The notes beneath the pieces are model-generated. The model was not told where the DNA came from, made no database searches, and saw only the letters and a list, made by a program, of their open reading frames with translations. The position numbers and the translations under genes were made by a program. DNA of 64,000 nucleotides from JACQAP01 sp035548375 (lineage in GTDB: Bacteria; Pseudomonadota; Gammaproteobacteria; Burkholderiales; JACQAP01): the NCBI GenBank assembly GCA_035548375.1, contig DASZTG010000044.1, forward strand, positions 160,141-224,140, read 5' to 3'. Positions 51,618-60,462 of the stretch are shown here, piece after piece; the first letter of the stretch is position 1, and each line of letters opens with the position of its first letter.

Positions 51618-53864
51618 TCAGCCCGGCGCCGGGCTGGAGGCAAGCTTGGCGAGCAGGAAAGCCTGCGCGGCGGCGCGCTTGGTGTGCGCGGCCTTCCGGC
51701 GCTCGTAGCGCCCGTCGCCGTCCATTTCCCAGGCTTCGCCCACGTCCGCTAGATAGGCTTTCAAGGATTCATCGACCACGCGTTTCTTGAGCTTGTCGTC
51801 CAGCACCGGGAAGCAGACCTCGACGCGCCGGAAGAAATTGCGATCCATCCAGTCGGCGCTCGACAGCAGCACGGAGTCGGTGCTTTTGAAAAAAAACACG
51901 CGGTGATGCTCGAGGAAGCGTCCTACGATGGAGCGCACGCGAATGTTCTCGGACAGGCCGGCGATGCCTGGCCGCAGCGCGCACACGCCGCGGATGATGA
52001 GGTCCACCTGCACGCCGGCCATCGAGGCCTCGTAGAGCGCGGAGATGATCTCCGGCTCGAGCAGGGCGTTCATTTTCGCGATGATGCCCGCCTCCTTGCC
52101 GGCACGCGCGTTGTCGGCTTCCTGGCGAATCGCCGCGAGGATCTGCGCATGCAGGGTGAACGGCGATTGCCACAGGTATTTCAGCTTGCCGGCCTTGCCC
52201 AGCCCGGTGAGCTGCATGAACACTTCGTTGACGTCGGCACCGATGTCCTCGCGGCAGGTGAACATGCCGAAATCCGTGTACGACATTGCCGTGCGCGCAT
52301 GGTAGTTGCCCGTGCCCAGGTGCACGTAGCGACGCAGCCCTTCCTCCTCGCGGCGCAGCACCATGGACATTTTCGCGTGGGTCTTGTGCCCGACGACGCC
52401 GTAGATCACATGGGCGCCGACTTCCTCGAGCTTCGACGCCCAGTTGATGTTGGCCTCCTCGTCGAAGCGCGCCATCAGCTCCACGACGACGGTGACTTCC
52501 TTTCCGTTTCGCGCAGCCTGCAGCAACGCCTGCATGAGCTCCGAATTGGCGCCGGTGCGATAGACCGTCTGCTTGATGGCGACCACGTCCGGGTCTATCG
52601 CAGCCTGCTGGATGAATCCGATGACCGGCCGGAAGGATTGATACGGGTGATGCAGCAGGATGTCTTCCTTGCGGATGGCTGCGAACAGGTCCGGCGCCTT
52701 GATCAGCGGCGCGGGGAAACCCGGCGTGAACACCGGGAACTTCAGGTCGGGACGATCCACCCAGTCGGGCACCTGCATGAGGCGCACGAGGTTCACCGGA
52801 CCCGTCACCTGGTAAAGATCCTGCGCGGTCAGGTTGAATTGCTGCAGCAGGAAATCGGAAATGGCCGGCGAGCACAGGTCGGCGACTTCCAGGCGTACCG
52901 CGTCGCCGAAATGCCGCTGCGGCAGTTCGCCCTGCAGCGCCAGGCGCAGGTTCTTGACCTCTTCCTCGTCGACGAACAGGTCGCTGTTGCGCGTGACTCG
53001 AAACTGGTAGCTGCCCTGGACTTCCATGCCCGAGAACAGTTCGTCGACGTGCGCGTGGATGATCGAAGACAAGAATACGAAGCTGTGGCCGTCCCCCGCC
53101 ATCTCGCGCGGGAGCATGATCACGCGCGGGAGCACGCGCGGCGCTTGCACCAGCGCCAGCCCGGAGTTGCGGCCGAACGCGTCCTTGCCGGACAGCTCGA
53201 CGCCGAAGTTCAGGCTCTTGTTGAGGATGCGCGGAAACGGATGCGCCGGATCGAGCCCGATCGGCGTCATGACCGGCATGATCTCCTTCAGGAAGTAGGC
53301 CTTGATCCAGGCCTTTTGCTCGTCGTTCCAGTCGCGACGGCGCAGGAAGCGAATGCCCTCGCGTGCGAGTTGCGGGAGCAATTCGTCATTCCAGATCTGG
53401 TATTGGCGCGCGACGAGATCATGCGCGCGCAACGAAACTTCCCGGAATACCTGGGATGGCGCCGCGCCGTCCGGGCCCGTGAAATCCGTGCCGAGCTCGA
53501 TCTGGGCCTTCAGGCCGGCGACGCGGATTTCGAAGAATTCGTCGAGGTTGCTGCTGACGATGCACAGGAAGCGCAGGCGTTCGAGCAGCGGCACTTCCGC
53601 ATCTTCCGCTTGCGCGAGCACGCGGCGGTTGAACTCCAGTTGCGCGAGTTCGCGGTTCAGGTAGAGCTGGGGATTCGACCGCCGCACCTTTCCCGACTTG
53701 TCGGCGACCAGCGCGGCACGCTTGCGCGCCGCCTTCTCCGGCGCCAGCGTGGTCGCGCGCTCGCCGCCCTCAGCCTTGATCGATACGGCCTTGTTGATTT
53801 TCTGCTCCCCGGTTTGCGCAGAAGGTGAAGAATCGCCGGGAATCCGGTCGCGTCCGGCGGTCAA
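51618..53864 (-). CDS. ppk1: Polyphosphate kinase 1
   Basis: A 748-residue enzyme polymerising the gamma-phosphate of ATP into polyphosphate. LYLNRELAQLEFNRRVL and FLCIVSSNLDEFFEIRV mark the N-terminal domains, and the phosphorylated histidine lies in GHKTHAKM, close to YVHLGTGNYH. The only start codon before the conserved region is the TTG at 53864, giving about 55 extra charged residues at the N-terminus compared with E. coli; the exact start is uncertain. It begins 1 bp after the yggX stop, so coupling is likely. Confidence 0.95.
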   Translation of the reverse strand: MTAGRDRIPGDSSPSAQTGEQKINKAVSIKAEGGERATTLAPEKAARKRAALVADKSGKVRRSNPQLYLNRELAQLEFNRRVLAQAEDAEVPLLERLRFLCIVSSNLDEFFEIRVAGLKAQIELGTDFTGPDGAAPSQVFREVSLRAHDLVARQYQIWNDELLPQLAREGIRFLRRRDWNDEQKAWIKAYFLKEIMPVMTPIGLDPAHPFPRILNKSLNFGVELSGKDAFGRNSGLALVQAPRVLPRVIMLPREMAGDGHSFVFLSSIIHAHVDELFSGMEVQGSYQFRVTRNSDLFVDEEEVKNLRLALQGELPQRHFGDAVRLEVADLCSPAISDFLLQQFNLTAQDLYQVTGPVNLVRLMQVPDWVDRPDLKFPVFTPGFPAPLIKAPDLFAAIRKEDILLHHPYQSFRPVIGFIQQAAIDPDVVAIKQTVYRTGANSELMQALLQAARNGKEVTVVVELMARFDEEANINWASKLEEVGAHVIYGVVGHKTHAKMSMVLRREEEGLRRYVHLGTGNYHARTAMSYTDFGMFTCREDIGADVNEVFMQLTGLGKAGKLKYLWQSPFTLHAQILAAIRQEADNARAGKEAGIIAKMNALLEPEIISALYEASMAGVQVDLIIRGVCALRPGIAGLSENIRVRSIVGRFLEHHRVFFFKSTDSVLLSSADWMDRNFFRRVEVCFPVLDDKLKKRVVDESLKAYLADVGEAWEMDGDGRYERRKAAHTKRAAAQAFLLAKLASSPAPG

Positions 53865-53865
53865 G

Positions 53866-54141
53866 CTAGCCTTTCGGAGGCGGAACGTAACCCGATGCCG
53901 CGTCCGCGCCCGGACCGAAGAAATATTTCTCGGTCTGCTCGAGCAGGTACTTGCGGGCCTTGGGGTCCGCGAGGCTCAGCCGGTTCTCGTTCACCAGCAT
54001 CTTCTGGTGCTCGAGCCAGCTTTTCCACGCTTCCTTGGAAACGTTCTCGAACAGGCGCTTGCCGATTTCGCCGGGAAACGGCGGGAAGTCCAGTCCTTCG
54101 GCTTCGCGGCCCAGCTTGACGCACTTCACCATCCTTGCCAT
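53866..54141 (-). CDS. Fe(2+)-trafficking/oxidative damage protection protein YggX
   Basis: A 91-residue protein beginning MARMVKCVKLGREAEGLDFP, with Cys7 as in E. coli YggX, and containing SKEAWKSWLEHQKMLVNENR and the end YFFG-GADAASGYVPP. YggX protects labile iron-sulfur clusters. It is the first gene ahead of ppk1; a candidate Pho box lies 43 bp upstream of its ATG. Confidence 0.93.
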   Translation of the reverse strand: MARMVKCVKLGREAEGLDFPPFPGEIGKRLFENVSKEAWKSWLEHQKMLVNENRLSLADPKARKYLLEQTEKYFFGPGADAASGYVPPPKG

Positions 54142-54184
54142 TTTTTAATCTATCAACAGGTTAGAGGGAAATCGGGACGCCTTG

Positions 54185-54202
54185 GTTACATCTATGTGAC
54201 AG
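54185..54202 (-). promoter_or_regulatory. Candidate Pho box, or palindromic operator, upstream of yggX-ppk1
   Basis: Read on the minus strand, CTGTCAC-ATAG-ATGTAAC matches a Pho box (two CTGTCAY heptamers spaced by 4 bp) with 7/7 and 5/7 matches. The same bases form a near-perfect palindrome, GTTACAT-CT-ATGTGAC, with one mismatch, so another regulator is possible. No convincing -10 box at Pho spacing is seen. Confidence 0.4.
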
Positions 54203-54207
54203 AAATG

Positions 54208-54226
54208 CCGGGAGAGGAATTCCCGG
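54208..54226 (-). terminator. Hairpin after argA
   Basis: Arms CCGGGA / TCCCGG with a 7-base loop, 41 bp after the argA stop on the minus strand. It is followed by only a few T bases, so it would be a weak terminator separating argA from yggX. Confidence 0.35.
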
Positions 54227-54266
54227 TGATTATAGGCGGGGCCGTGAAGCCGGCCCGCCATGCGGC

Positions 54267-55583
54267 CTACAACGCCTTGATCAGGACCTTCGAGCGCCGC
54301 TGGTAGTTATACAGCGCCTGCTTCTGCTTCGGCAGGCGGTCGATGCCGGCTTCCGCGAAACCGTGCTCGATAAACCAGTGCGAGGCGCGCGTGGTCAGCA
54401 CGAACAATCGCTTCACGCGCTGCTTCTTCGCCTTTTCCTCGACCCATTTCAGCAACTGTTCGCCGCCGCCGGCATCGCGGTAATCGGGTGCGACGGCCAG
54501 ACAGGCGAGTTCGGCCGCCTTTTCGTCGGCGAACGGATAGAGCGCCGCGCAACCGACGATGACGCCGTCGTGCTCCAGGATGCTGAAGCGGCCGATTTCC
54601 CTTTCGAGCACTTCGCGCGAGCGCTTGACCAGCGTGCCTTCCGCCTCGAGCGGCTCGATCAGGCGGATGACGCCGCGAACGTCCTCGATCGTCGCCTCGC
54701 GCAACTGCTCCAGCGGATCGCGGCTGACCATGCTGCCCACGCCGTCATGCGTAAACAGTTCCAGCAGCAATGCGCCGTCGGCATGCCGGCTGATGAGATG
54801 CACGCGCTCCGCGCCGCTCTTGCAGGCCTTGATCGCGCGCGGCAGGTAAAGGCGCGAATCGTCGGACAGCGACTTTTCCTTGCGCAGCAGCCTTTCGGCA
54901 TCCGACACCGTGAGTTCGCGCAGCAGCTTTCCCGCCTTCTTGAGGCCGGGCTCGTCCATCAGGAAGATGAGCTTTTCCGCCTCCAGCGCGATCGCCGTCT
55001 CGGCGGCAACGTCCTCGAGGGTCAGGTTGAAGATTTCCCCGGTCGGCGAATAGCCCAGCGGCGACAGCAATACGAGTTCGCCGTCGTCAAGACGTACGTT
55101 GATGGCATCGGCGTGCACCTTGCGCACTTCGCCCGTGTAGCACATGTCGACGCCGTCGATCACGCCGCGCGGCTGGGCGATCACGAAGTTGCCCGATGCG
55201 ACGCGGATGTCCGAATTGGCCATCGGCGAATTCGGCAGCCCCATCGACAGCAGCGCCTCGATCTCGACCCGCACCTGGCCGCTCGCCTGCTTCACGCAAG
55301 CCAGCGCGCTTTCATCCGTGACGCGCACGCCGTTCACGTAGCGCGGCTTGAGCCCGGCCGTCTTCATTTGCGCCTCGATCTGCGGGCGCGCGCCATGCAC
55401 GAGCACCAGCCTGACACCGAGGCTCGCGAGCAGGTTCAGATCATGCGTGAGTTCGACGAACGATCCGTCCATGACGACTTCGCCGCCGAAGGCGATGACG
55501 AACGTGCGCCCGCCGAAGGCGTGCACGTAAGGCGCGGCCTCACGGAACCACTTGACGAAATCGGCTTGCTTGGACGGCTGCAT
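54267..55583 (-). CDS. argA: N-acetylglutamate synthase (amino-acid N-acetyltransferase)
   Basis: A 438-residue enzyme for the first step of arginine synthesis: glutamate + acetyl-CoA gives N-acetylglutamate. The N-terminal amino-acid-kinase domain (FVIAFGGEVVMDGSF, LVLVHGARPQIE) is regulatory, and the C-terminal GNAT domain (about 290-438; CLAVAPDYRDAGGGEQLL) catalyses transfer. The length matches ArgA of beta- and gammaproteobacteria. It begins 4 bp after the SDR gene. Confidence 0.95.
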   Translation of the reverse strand: MQPSKQADFVKWFREAAPYVHAFGGRTFVIAFGGEVVMDGSFVELTHDLNLLASLGVRLVLVHGARPQIEAQMKTAGLKPRYVNGVRVTDESALACVKQASGQVRVEIEALLSMGLPNSPMANSDIRVASGNFVIAQPRGVIDGVDMCYTGEVRKVHADAINVRLDDGELVLLSPLGYSPTGEIFNLTLEDVAAETAIALEAEKLIFLMDEPGLKKAGKLLRELTVSDAERLLRKEKSLSDDSRLYLPRAIKACKSGAERVHLISRHADGALLLELFTHDGVGSMVSRDPLEQLREATIEDVRGVIRLIEPLEAEGTLVKRSREVLEREIGRFSILEHDGVIVGCAALYPFADEKAAELACLAVAPDYRDAGGGEQLLKWVEEKAKKQRVKRLFVLTTRASHWFIEHGFAEAGIDRLPKQKQALYNYQRRSKVLIKAL

Positions 55584-55587
55584 CGCC

Positions 55588-56355
55588 TTACTTGGGCTGC
55601 ATCCTGATGGCGCCGTCGAGCCGGATGACTTCGCCGTTCAGCATTTCATTCTCTGCGATGGCTTTCACCATCTGCGCATATTCGGCGGGGCGGCCGAGCC
55701 GCGACGGAAACGGGACCATCTTCCCGAGCGCATCCTGCACTTCCTGCGGCATGCCGAGCAGCATGGGCGTTTCGAAAATGCCCGGCGCGATGGTCATGAC
55801 GCGAATGCCGTTGCGAGCGAGGTCGCGTGCGATCGGCAGGGTCATGCCGACGATGCCGCCCTTGGACGCAGAGTAAGCTGCCTGTCCCATCTGGCCGTCG
55901 AACGCGGCAACCGAAGCAGTATTGACGATGACGCCGCGCTCGCCGCCGGCATTGGGTTGCTGCTTCGCCATGGCATCCGCCGCGAGGCGGATCATGTTGA
56001 AGCTGCCCACCAGGTTGATGTTGATGACCTTGGCGAATTTCTCGAGCGAATGCGGGCCTTCCTTGCCGACGGTTTTTTCGCCGATGGCGATGCCGGCGCA
56101 GTTCACCAGGCCGTGCAAGCCGCCGAGGCCGTTGATGGCCGCGTCGACCGCGGCCTTGCCGTGATCCTCCCGCGTCACGTCGCATTCGACGAAGCGCGCG
56201 TTCTTGCCGAATTTCGACGCAAGGGCTTCTCCCTGCGCCTTGTTGACGTCGGCGATGACGGCCTTGCCGCCCGCGGCGATGACCATCTCGACCGTGGCCG
56301 CTCCCAGGCCGGAGCTGCCGCCGGTGACGATGAACGTGCTGTTTCGGATTTCCAT
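55588..56355 (-). CDS. SDR-family 3-hydroxyacyl-CoA dehydrogenase-like enzyme
   Basis: A 255-residue classical short-chain dehydrogenase. VTGGSSGLGAATVEM binds NAD(H), VNCAGIA and the catalytic YSASKGG are present, with the serine in NTASVAAFDGQ. The extended TPMLLGMPQEVQDALGKMVPFPSRLG stretch resembles type II 3-hydroxyacyl-CoA/3-hydroxy-2-methylbutyryl-CoA dehydrogenases (HSD17B10-like). The ATG at 56355 (MEIRNSTF) is preferred to the start at 56370. The substrate is inferred. It precedes argA on the same transcript. Confidence 0.85.
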   Translation of the reverse strand: MEIRNSTFIVTGGSSGLGAATVEMVIAAGGKAVIADVNKAQGEALASKFGKNARFVECDVTREDHGKAAVDAAINGLGGLHGLVNCAGIAIGEKTVGKEGPHSLEKFAKVININLVGSFNMIRLAADAMAKQQPNAGGERGVIVNTASVAAFDGQMGQAAYSASKGGIVGMTLPIARDLARNGIRVMTIAPGIFETPMLLGMPQEVQDALGKMVPFPSRLGRPAEYAQMVKAIAENEMLNGEVIRLDGAIRMQPK

Positions 56356-56423
56356 GGTGGGATCGAGCAAATCGGGTGAATGTACGAAGCGGCGAAGTAT
56401 AGCAGCGAGGTCGCGCGGACCCC

Positions 56424-57191
56424 TTAGAAATCACCCCATCTTGCCTGCATGGCGGCGAGTGCAGCGAGCGCCGCGGTCTCGGTTCTCAGGACGCGCGGAC
56501 CCAGCCTGACGGGACGAAAGCCGCGCGAGACGGCGATCTGCGCTTCGGCGGGGGTCAGGCCGCCTTCCGGGCCCGCCAGCAATGCGACTTTCCCGGCGGG
56601 GCGGGACAAGCTGCTGAGCGCATCGGCGGCTTCCGGCGACAAGAGCAGGCGGCAATTGGCCTCCGGCGCGTTGTCCGCAATCCATTCCCTGAAATCGCGC
56701 AGCGGCAGAACTTCGGGTACGCGGTTGCGCCCGCATTGCTCGCAGGCCGCGACGACGAGGTTGCGCCAATGCTCCGCGCGCCGTTGCGCGCGCTCATCCT
56801 TGAGCTTGACGACGCTGCGCTCGGTGGCAACCGGCTGGATCGCGCCGACGCCGAGCTCCACGGCTTTCTGCAACGTGAAGTCCATGCGATCGCCGCCGGA
56901 CAATCCCTGCACCAGCAGGACGTCGAGCGGCGATTCGCGATCGACATCTCGATGCACGCCGGTCTTGACCCAGACGTCGCCGCGTTCCATGCGCGTAATG
57001 CGCGCTTCGAATTCGCCGCCGCGGCCGTCGAAGAGCAGGACGGCGTCTCCCGCTTCGAGGCGCAATACCCGACCAGCGTGGTGGCCAGCTTCGGTCGAAA
57101 GCCGCAGTTCCGAGCCGTTGCCGAGCTTTTCGGCTACGTGGAATCGCGCACCGGATTTGGCCGTGGATTTTTTATCTAAGTCTTTAGCCAT
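56424..57191 (-). CDS. rsmE: 16S rRNA (uracil1498-N3)-methyltransferase
   Basis: A 255-residue SPOUT methyltransferase. The C-terminal knot carries ALLAGPEGGLTPAE and RLGPRVLRTETAALAAL, which bind S-adenosylmethionine, and the N-terminal PUA-like domain contains HHAGRVLRLEAGDAVLLFDG. It methylates U1498 in the ribosomal decoding region. An additional N-terminal stretch of about 12 Lys-rich residues is present. Divergent from the thioredoxin-like gene. Confidence 0.94.
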   Translation of the reverse strand: MAKDLDKKSTAKSGARFHVAEKLGNGSELRLSTEAGHHAGRVLRLEAGDAVLLFDGRGGEFEARITRMERGDVWVKTGVHRDVDRESPLDVLLVQGLSGGDRMDFTLQKAVELGVGAIQPVATERSVVKLKDERAQRRAEHWRNLVVAACEQCGRNRVPEVLPLRDFREWIADNAPEANCRLLLSPEAADALSSLSRPAGKVALLAGPEGGLTPAEAQIAVSRGFRPVRLGPRVLRTETAALAALAAMQARWGDF

Positions 57192-57281
57192 GCTAAGATT
57201 TTGCCATGCACCAACCCCTCTGTCCCCGGAATCGCGCGGGCCTGCGCCGCGTTTCCGGAGGCGCGCGGATCATCCTTAGGC

Positions 57282-57827
57282 ATGGCCCAGCCGCCGGTCT
57301 GTGATTTTGGCTGGAAGGCTCCCGGCTTCGACCTGCCAGGAACCGACGGCAAGCGCCATACGCTGTCTTCAACGAGCGGCCCGAACGGCACGCTTGTCAT
57401 GTTCATCTGCAACCATTGCCCCTACGTGAAGGCCGTGCGCGAGAAGCTCGTCAGGGACGCGACGGACCTGAAGGCGCTCGGCATCGGCGTGGTCGCGATC
57501 AGTGCCAACGACCCCGCCGACTATCCCGAGGACTCGTTCGACAACATGAAGAAAGTCGCGCGCGATTTCGGCTACCCGTTTCCCTACCTGTTCGATGAAA
57601 GCCAGGACGTGGCGCGCGCCTACGATGCCGTCTGCACGCCGGATTTCTTCGGGTTCAACGGCAAGCTCGAGCTGCAATATCGCGGCCGGCTGGACGCTTC
57701 GCGGACGGCGCCGGTTGCGAACGCCCGCCGCGATTTGTTCGAGGCGATGAAGGCCGTCGCGGAAACGGGCCGGGGTCCGGCCGAGCAGATTCCGAGCATG
57801 GGTTGCTCGATCAAATGGAAGCGATGA
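57282..57827 (+). CDS. Thioredoxin-fold (AhpC/TSA-like) protein
   Basis: A 181-residue thioredoxin-fold protein. The CxxC site is CNHC in FICNHCPYVKAV, with ISANDPADYPEDSFDNMK and TPDFFGFN typical of this peroxiredoxin-like group found widely in proteobacteria. No signal peptide is seen, so it is cytoplasmic. Its role is unknown; thiol-disulfide exchange or peroxide reduction is likely. It starts at the ATG at 57282 and overlaps the inositol-monophosphatase gene by 13 bp. Confidence 0.85.
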   Translation: MAQPPVCDFGWKAPGFDLPGTDGKRHTLSSTSGPNGTLVMFICNHCPYVKAVREKLVRDATDLKALGIGVVAISANDPADYPEDSFDNMKKVARDFGYPFPYLFDESQDVARAYDAVCTPDFFGFNGKLELQYRGRLDASRTAPVANARRDLFEAMKAVAETGRGPAEQIPSMGCSIKWKR

Positions 57828-58627
57828 TCCGCCCGGTGCGGGGCATGCTGCAGGAAGTCATCGCCTGCGTGCGCGAGGTCGCAGCCAGGGAGGTGATGCC
57901 GCGCTACCTGAAGGTGGCGCAGCAACGTAAATCCGATGGCAGCCTGTTTACCGAGGCCGACCTCGCCGCGCAGGAAGCCCTGTCGCGCAGCCTGCCCAAG
58001 ATATCGCCCGGCCCGATCGTGGCGGAGGAAATGACGCCGGAACAGCAGGCGGAATACTGGCTGGCTGGAGAAGAGGGCCTGTGGTGCGTCGATCCCATCG
58101 ACGGCACCTCCAATTTCGTCAACGGCTTGCCGTATTTCGCCGTGTCCGTCGCCCTCATGAGAAAAGGGCGCAGCGTGCTGGGCGTGGTCTACGATCCGGT
58201 CGCCGACGAGACCTTCTATGCGGAAAAAGGACAGGGCGCTTTCCTGAACGGCGAGCCGCTGCCGATCAAGGAACACGTGCCGCACCTGCGCAACGCCATG
58301 GCCCAGGTGGATTTCAAGCGCCTGCCGCCGCCGCTCGCGCGCGAACTGGTCGAGTCGCCGCCGTATTCCTCCCAGCGAAATTTTGGCGCGAGCACGCTGG
58401 AGTGGTGCTATGTCGCGGCCGGCCGTTTCGACGTCTACCTGCATGGCGGCCAGAAGTTATGGGACTACGCGGCCGGCTCGCTGATCCTGGAAGAAGCCGG
58501 GGGGCTGATGTGCACCCTGGACAGGGATGACTTCTGGACGGATACCCTGTGGAAACGCTCGGCGATCGCTGCTCGCGAATCCCGGTTGTTCGACGCCTGG
58601 AAGCGCTGGATCCGCGCCCGGCAGTAG
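57815..58627 (+). CDS. Inositol-monophosphatase-family phosphatase
   Basis: A 270-residue Mg2+-dependent phosphatase. The metal-binding motifs are AEEM, DPIDGTSNFVNG and WDYAAGSLILEEAGG. The family includes inositol-1-phosphatase (SuhB), histidinol-phosphatase (HisN) and CysQ; the sequence does not decide between these. ATGs at 57815 and 57824 and a TTG at 57803 are all in frame; 57815 is used. It overlaps the thioredoxin-like gene and is followed 105 bp later by ilvI. Confidence 0.85.
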   Translation: MEAMIRPVRGMLQEVIACVREVAAREVMPRYLKVAQQRKSDGSLFTEADLAAQEALSRSLPKISPGPIVAEEMTPEQQAEYWLAGEEGLWCVDPIDGTSNFVNGLPYFAVSVALMRKGRSVLGVVYDPVADETFYAEKGQGAFLNGEPLPIKEHVPHLRNAMAQVDFKRLPPPLARELVESPPYSSQRNFGASTLEWCYVAAGRFDVYLHGGQKLWDYAAGSLILEEAGGLMCTLDRDDFWTDTLWKRSAIAARESRLFDAWKRWIRARQ

Positions 58628-58732
58628 ACCGGTGCCCGGCCTCCCGGTCCCTTCCTTGACCGGCCTGACCGATGCCGGTATCTTGCGAGGTTCCGCTGTA
58701 ACTTCTCAACTAGCTGTTTTTCGGGTGTTTCC

Positions 58733-60457
58733 ATGGAACTGACTGCCGGCGTTACCACCGAGCTCTCCGGCGCCGAAATCACATTGCGATGCCTTCAGGA
58801 AGAAGGCGTCGAATTCATGTTCGGCTATCCGGGTGGGGCTGTGCTCCCCTTGTACGACGAAATCTTCAAGCAGGACAAGGTCAAGCACGTACTGGTACGC
58901 CACGAACAAGCCGCGGTACATGCCGCCGACGCCTACGCGCGCTCGACGGAAAAGATCGGCGTCGTGCTGGTCACCTCCGGTCCGGGCGTCACCAATGCCG
59001 TAACCGGTATCGCCACGGCCTACATGGATTCGATCCCGGTGGTCATCATCAGCGGCCAGGTGCCCACGCACGCCATCGGCCAGGACGCGTTCCAGGAAGT
59101 CGATGCCATCGGCGTCACACGACCCTGTGTGAAGCACAACTTCCTGGTCAAGGACGTCAAGGACCTTGCGGTCACGATGAAGAAGGCGTTCTACCTCGCC
59201 GCGACCGGCCGCCCCGGCCCGGTGCTGGTGGACATCCCGAAGGATGTGCAGACCGCGAAGACTAACTTCTTCTACCCGCAATCGGTGTCGATGCGTTCGT
59301 ACAACCCGGTGGTGAAGGGGCACAGCGGCCAGATCCGCAAGGCCATCCAGCTGCTGATGGAAGCCAAGCGCCCGATGGTCTACACCGGCGGCGGCATCGT
59401 GCTCGGCAACGCTTCGGCGGAGTTGACCCAGCTCGTGCGCTCGCTCGGCTTCCCCTGCACCAACACGCTCATGGGCCTGGGCGGATATCCCGCGACGGAC
59501 CCGCAGTTCGTCGGCATGCTCGGCATGCACGGCACGTACGAAGCCAACATGGCGATGCAGAATTGCGACGTGCTGCTCGCCGTGGGCGCCCGCTTCGACG
59601 ATCGCGTGATCGGCAATCCCGCGCACTTCTTCCAGGAAAACCGCAAGATCATCCACGTCGACATCGACCCGTCGTCGATATCCAAGCGCGTGCGCGTGGA
59701 CGTGCCCATCGTCGGGGACGTGCGCGAAGTGCTGCAGGAGATGAACCGGCAACTCGCCGCGGCGAAAGAACGTCCCGATCCCGTGGCCGTGAAGGCCTGG
59801 TGGGACCAGATCACGGCCTGGAAGGGGCGCGACTGCCTGAAGTTCGACCGCAATTCCAGGATCATCAAGCCGCAGGCCGTCGTCGAGAAGCTCTACGAGC
59901 TGACCAGGCACCTGGACATGTACGTGACGTCGGACGTCGGCCAGCACCAGATGTGGGCCGCGCAGTTCTACAAGTTCGACAAGCCGCGGCGCTGGATCAA
60001 TTCCGGCGGCCTCGGCACGATGGGCGTCGGGTTGCCCTATGCGCTCGGCGTGCAGCTTGCGCACCCGGACGCGACGGTCGCCTGCGTGACCGGCGAAGCC
60101 AGCATCCAGATGTGCATCCAGGAACTCTCGACCGCCAAGCAGTACCGGCTGCCGGTCAAGATCGTGAACCTGAACAATCGCTACATGGGCATGGTCCGCC
60201 AGTGGCAGGAGTTCTTCCACGGCAACCGCTACGCCGAGTCCTACATGGACGCGCTGCCCGATTTCGTGAAGCTGACCGAGGCCTACGGCCACGTCGGCAT
60301 GCGCATCGAGAAACCCGAAGACGTCGAACCCGCGCTGAAAGAGGCGTTCGCGCGCAAGGACGACCTGGTATTCCTGGACTTCGTCACCGACCAGACCGAG
60401 AACGTGTTCCCGATGGTGCCCGGCGGCAAGGGCCTGTCGGAAATGATCCTGGTCTGA
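58733..60457 (+). CDS. ilvI: Acetolactate synthase large subunit
   Basis: A 574-residue ThDP- and FAD-dependent enzyme, the same length as E. coli IlvI. The catalytic glutamate lies in VRHEQAAVHAADAYAR, and the ThDP/Mg motif is GEASIQMCIQELSTAKQY with NLNNRYMGMVRQW. It makes acetolactate and acetohydroxybutyrate for valine, leucine and isoleucine. It heads the ilvI-ilvH-ilvC set, with ilvH 5 bp behind. Confidence 0.96.
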   Translation: MELTAGVTTELSGAEITLRCLQEEGVEFMFGYPGGAVLPLYDEIFKQDKVKHVLVRHEQAAVHAADAYARSTEKIGVVLVTSGPGVTNAVTGIATAYMDSIPVVIISGQVPTHAIGQDAFQEVDAIGVTRPCVKHNFLVKDVKDLAVTMKKAFYLAATGRPGPVLVDIPKDVQTAKTNFFYPQSVSMRSYNPVVKGHSGQIRKAIQLLMEAKRPMVYTGGGIVLGNASAELTQLVRSLGFPCTNTLMGLGGYPATDPQFVGMLGMHGTYEANMAMQNCDVLLAVGARFDDRVIGNPAHFFQENRKIIHVDIDPSSISKRVRVDVPIVGDVREVLQEMNRQLAAAKERPDPVAVKAWWDQITAWKGRDCLKFDRNSRIIKPQAVVEKLYELTRHLDMYVTSDVGQHQMWAAQFYKFDKPRRWINSGGLGTMGVGLPYALGVQLAHPDATVACVTGEASIQMCIQELSTAKQYRLPVKIVNLNNRYMGMVRQWQEFFHGNRYAESYMDALPDFVKLTEAYGHVGMRIEKPEDVEPALKEAFARKDDLVFLDFVTDQTENVFPMVPGGKGLSEMILV

Positions 60458-60462
60458 TTCCC

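Noticed and set aside
54190..54215. CRP site in TGTGACAGAAATGCCG upstream of yggX
   Set aside because: Only one half-site; the TCACA half at the right spacing is missing.
58631..58741. Possible leader peptide with branched-chain residues before ilvI
   Set aside because: A GTG-started frame of 36 codons overlaps the ilvI start and has scattered Val, Leu and Ile but no run of them, no ribosome-binding site and no terminator.
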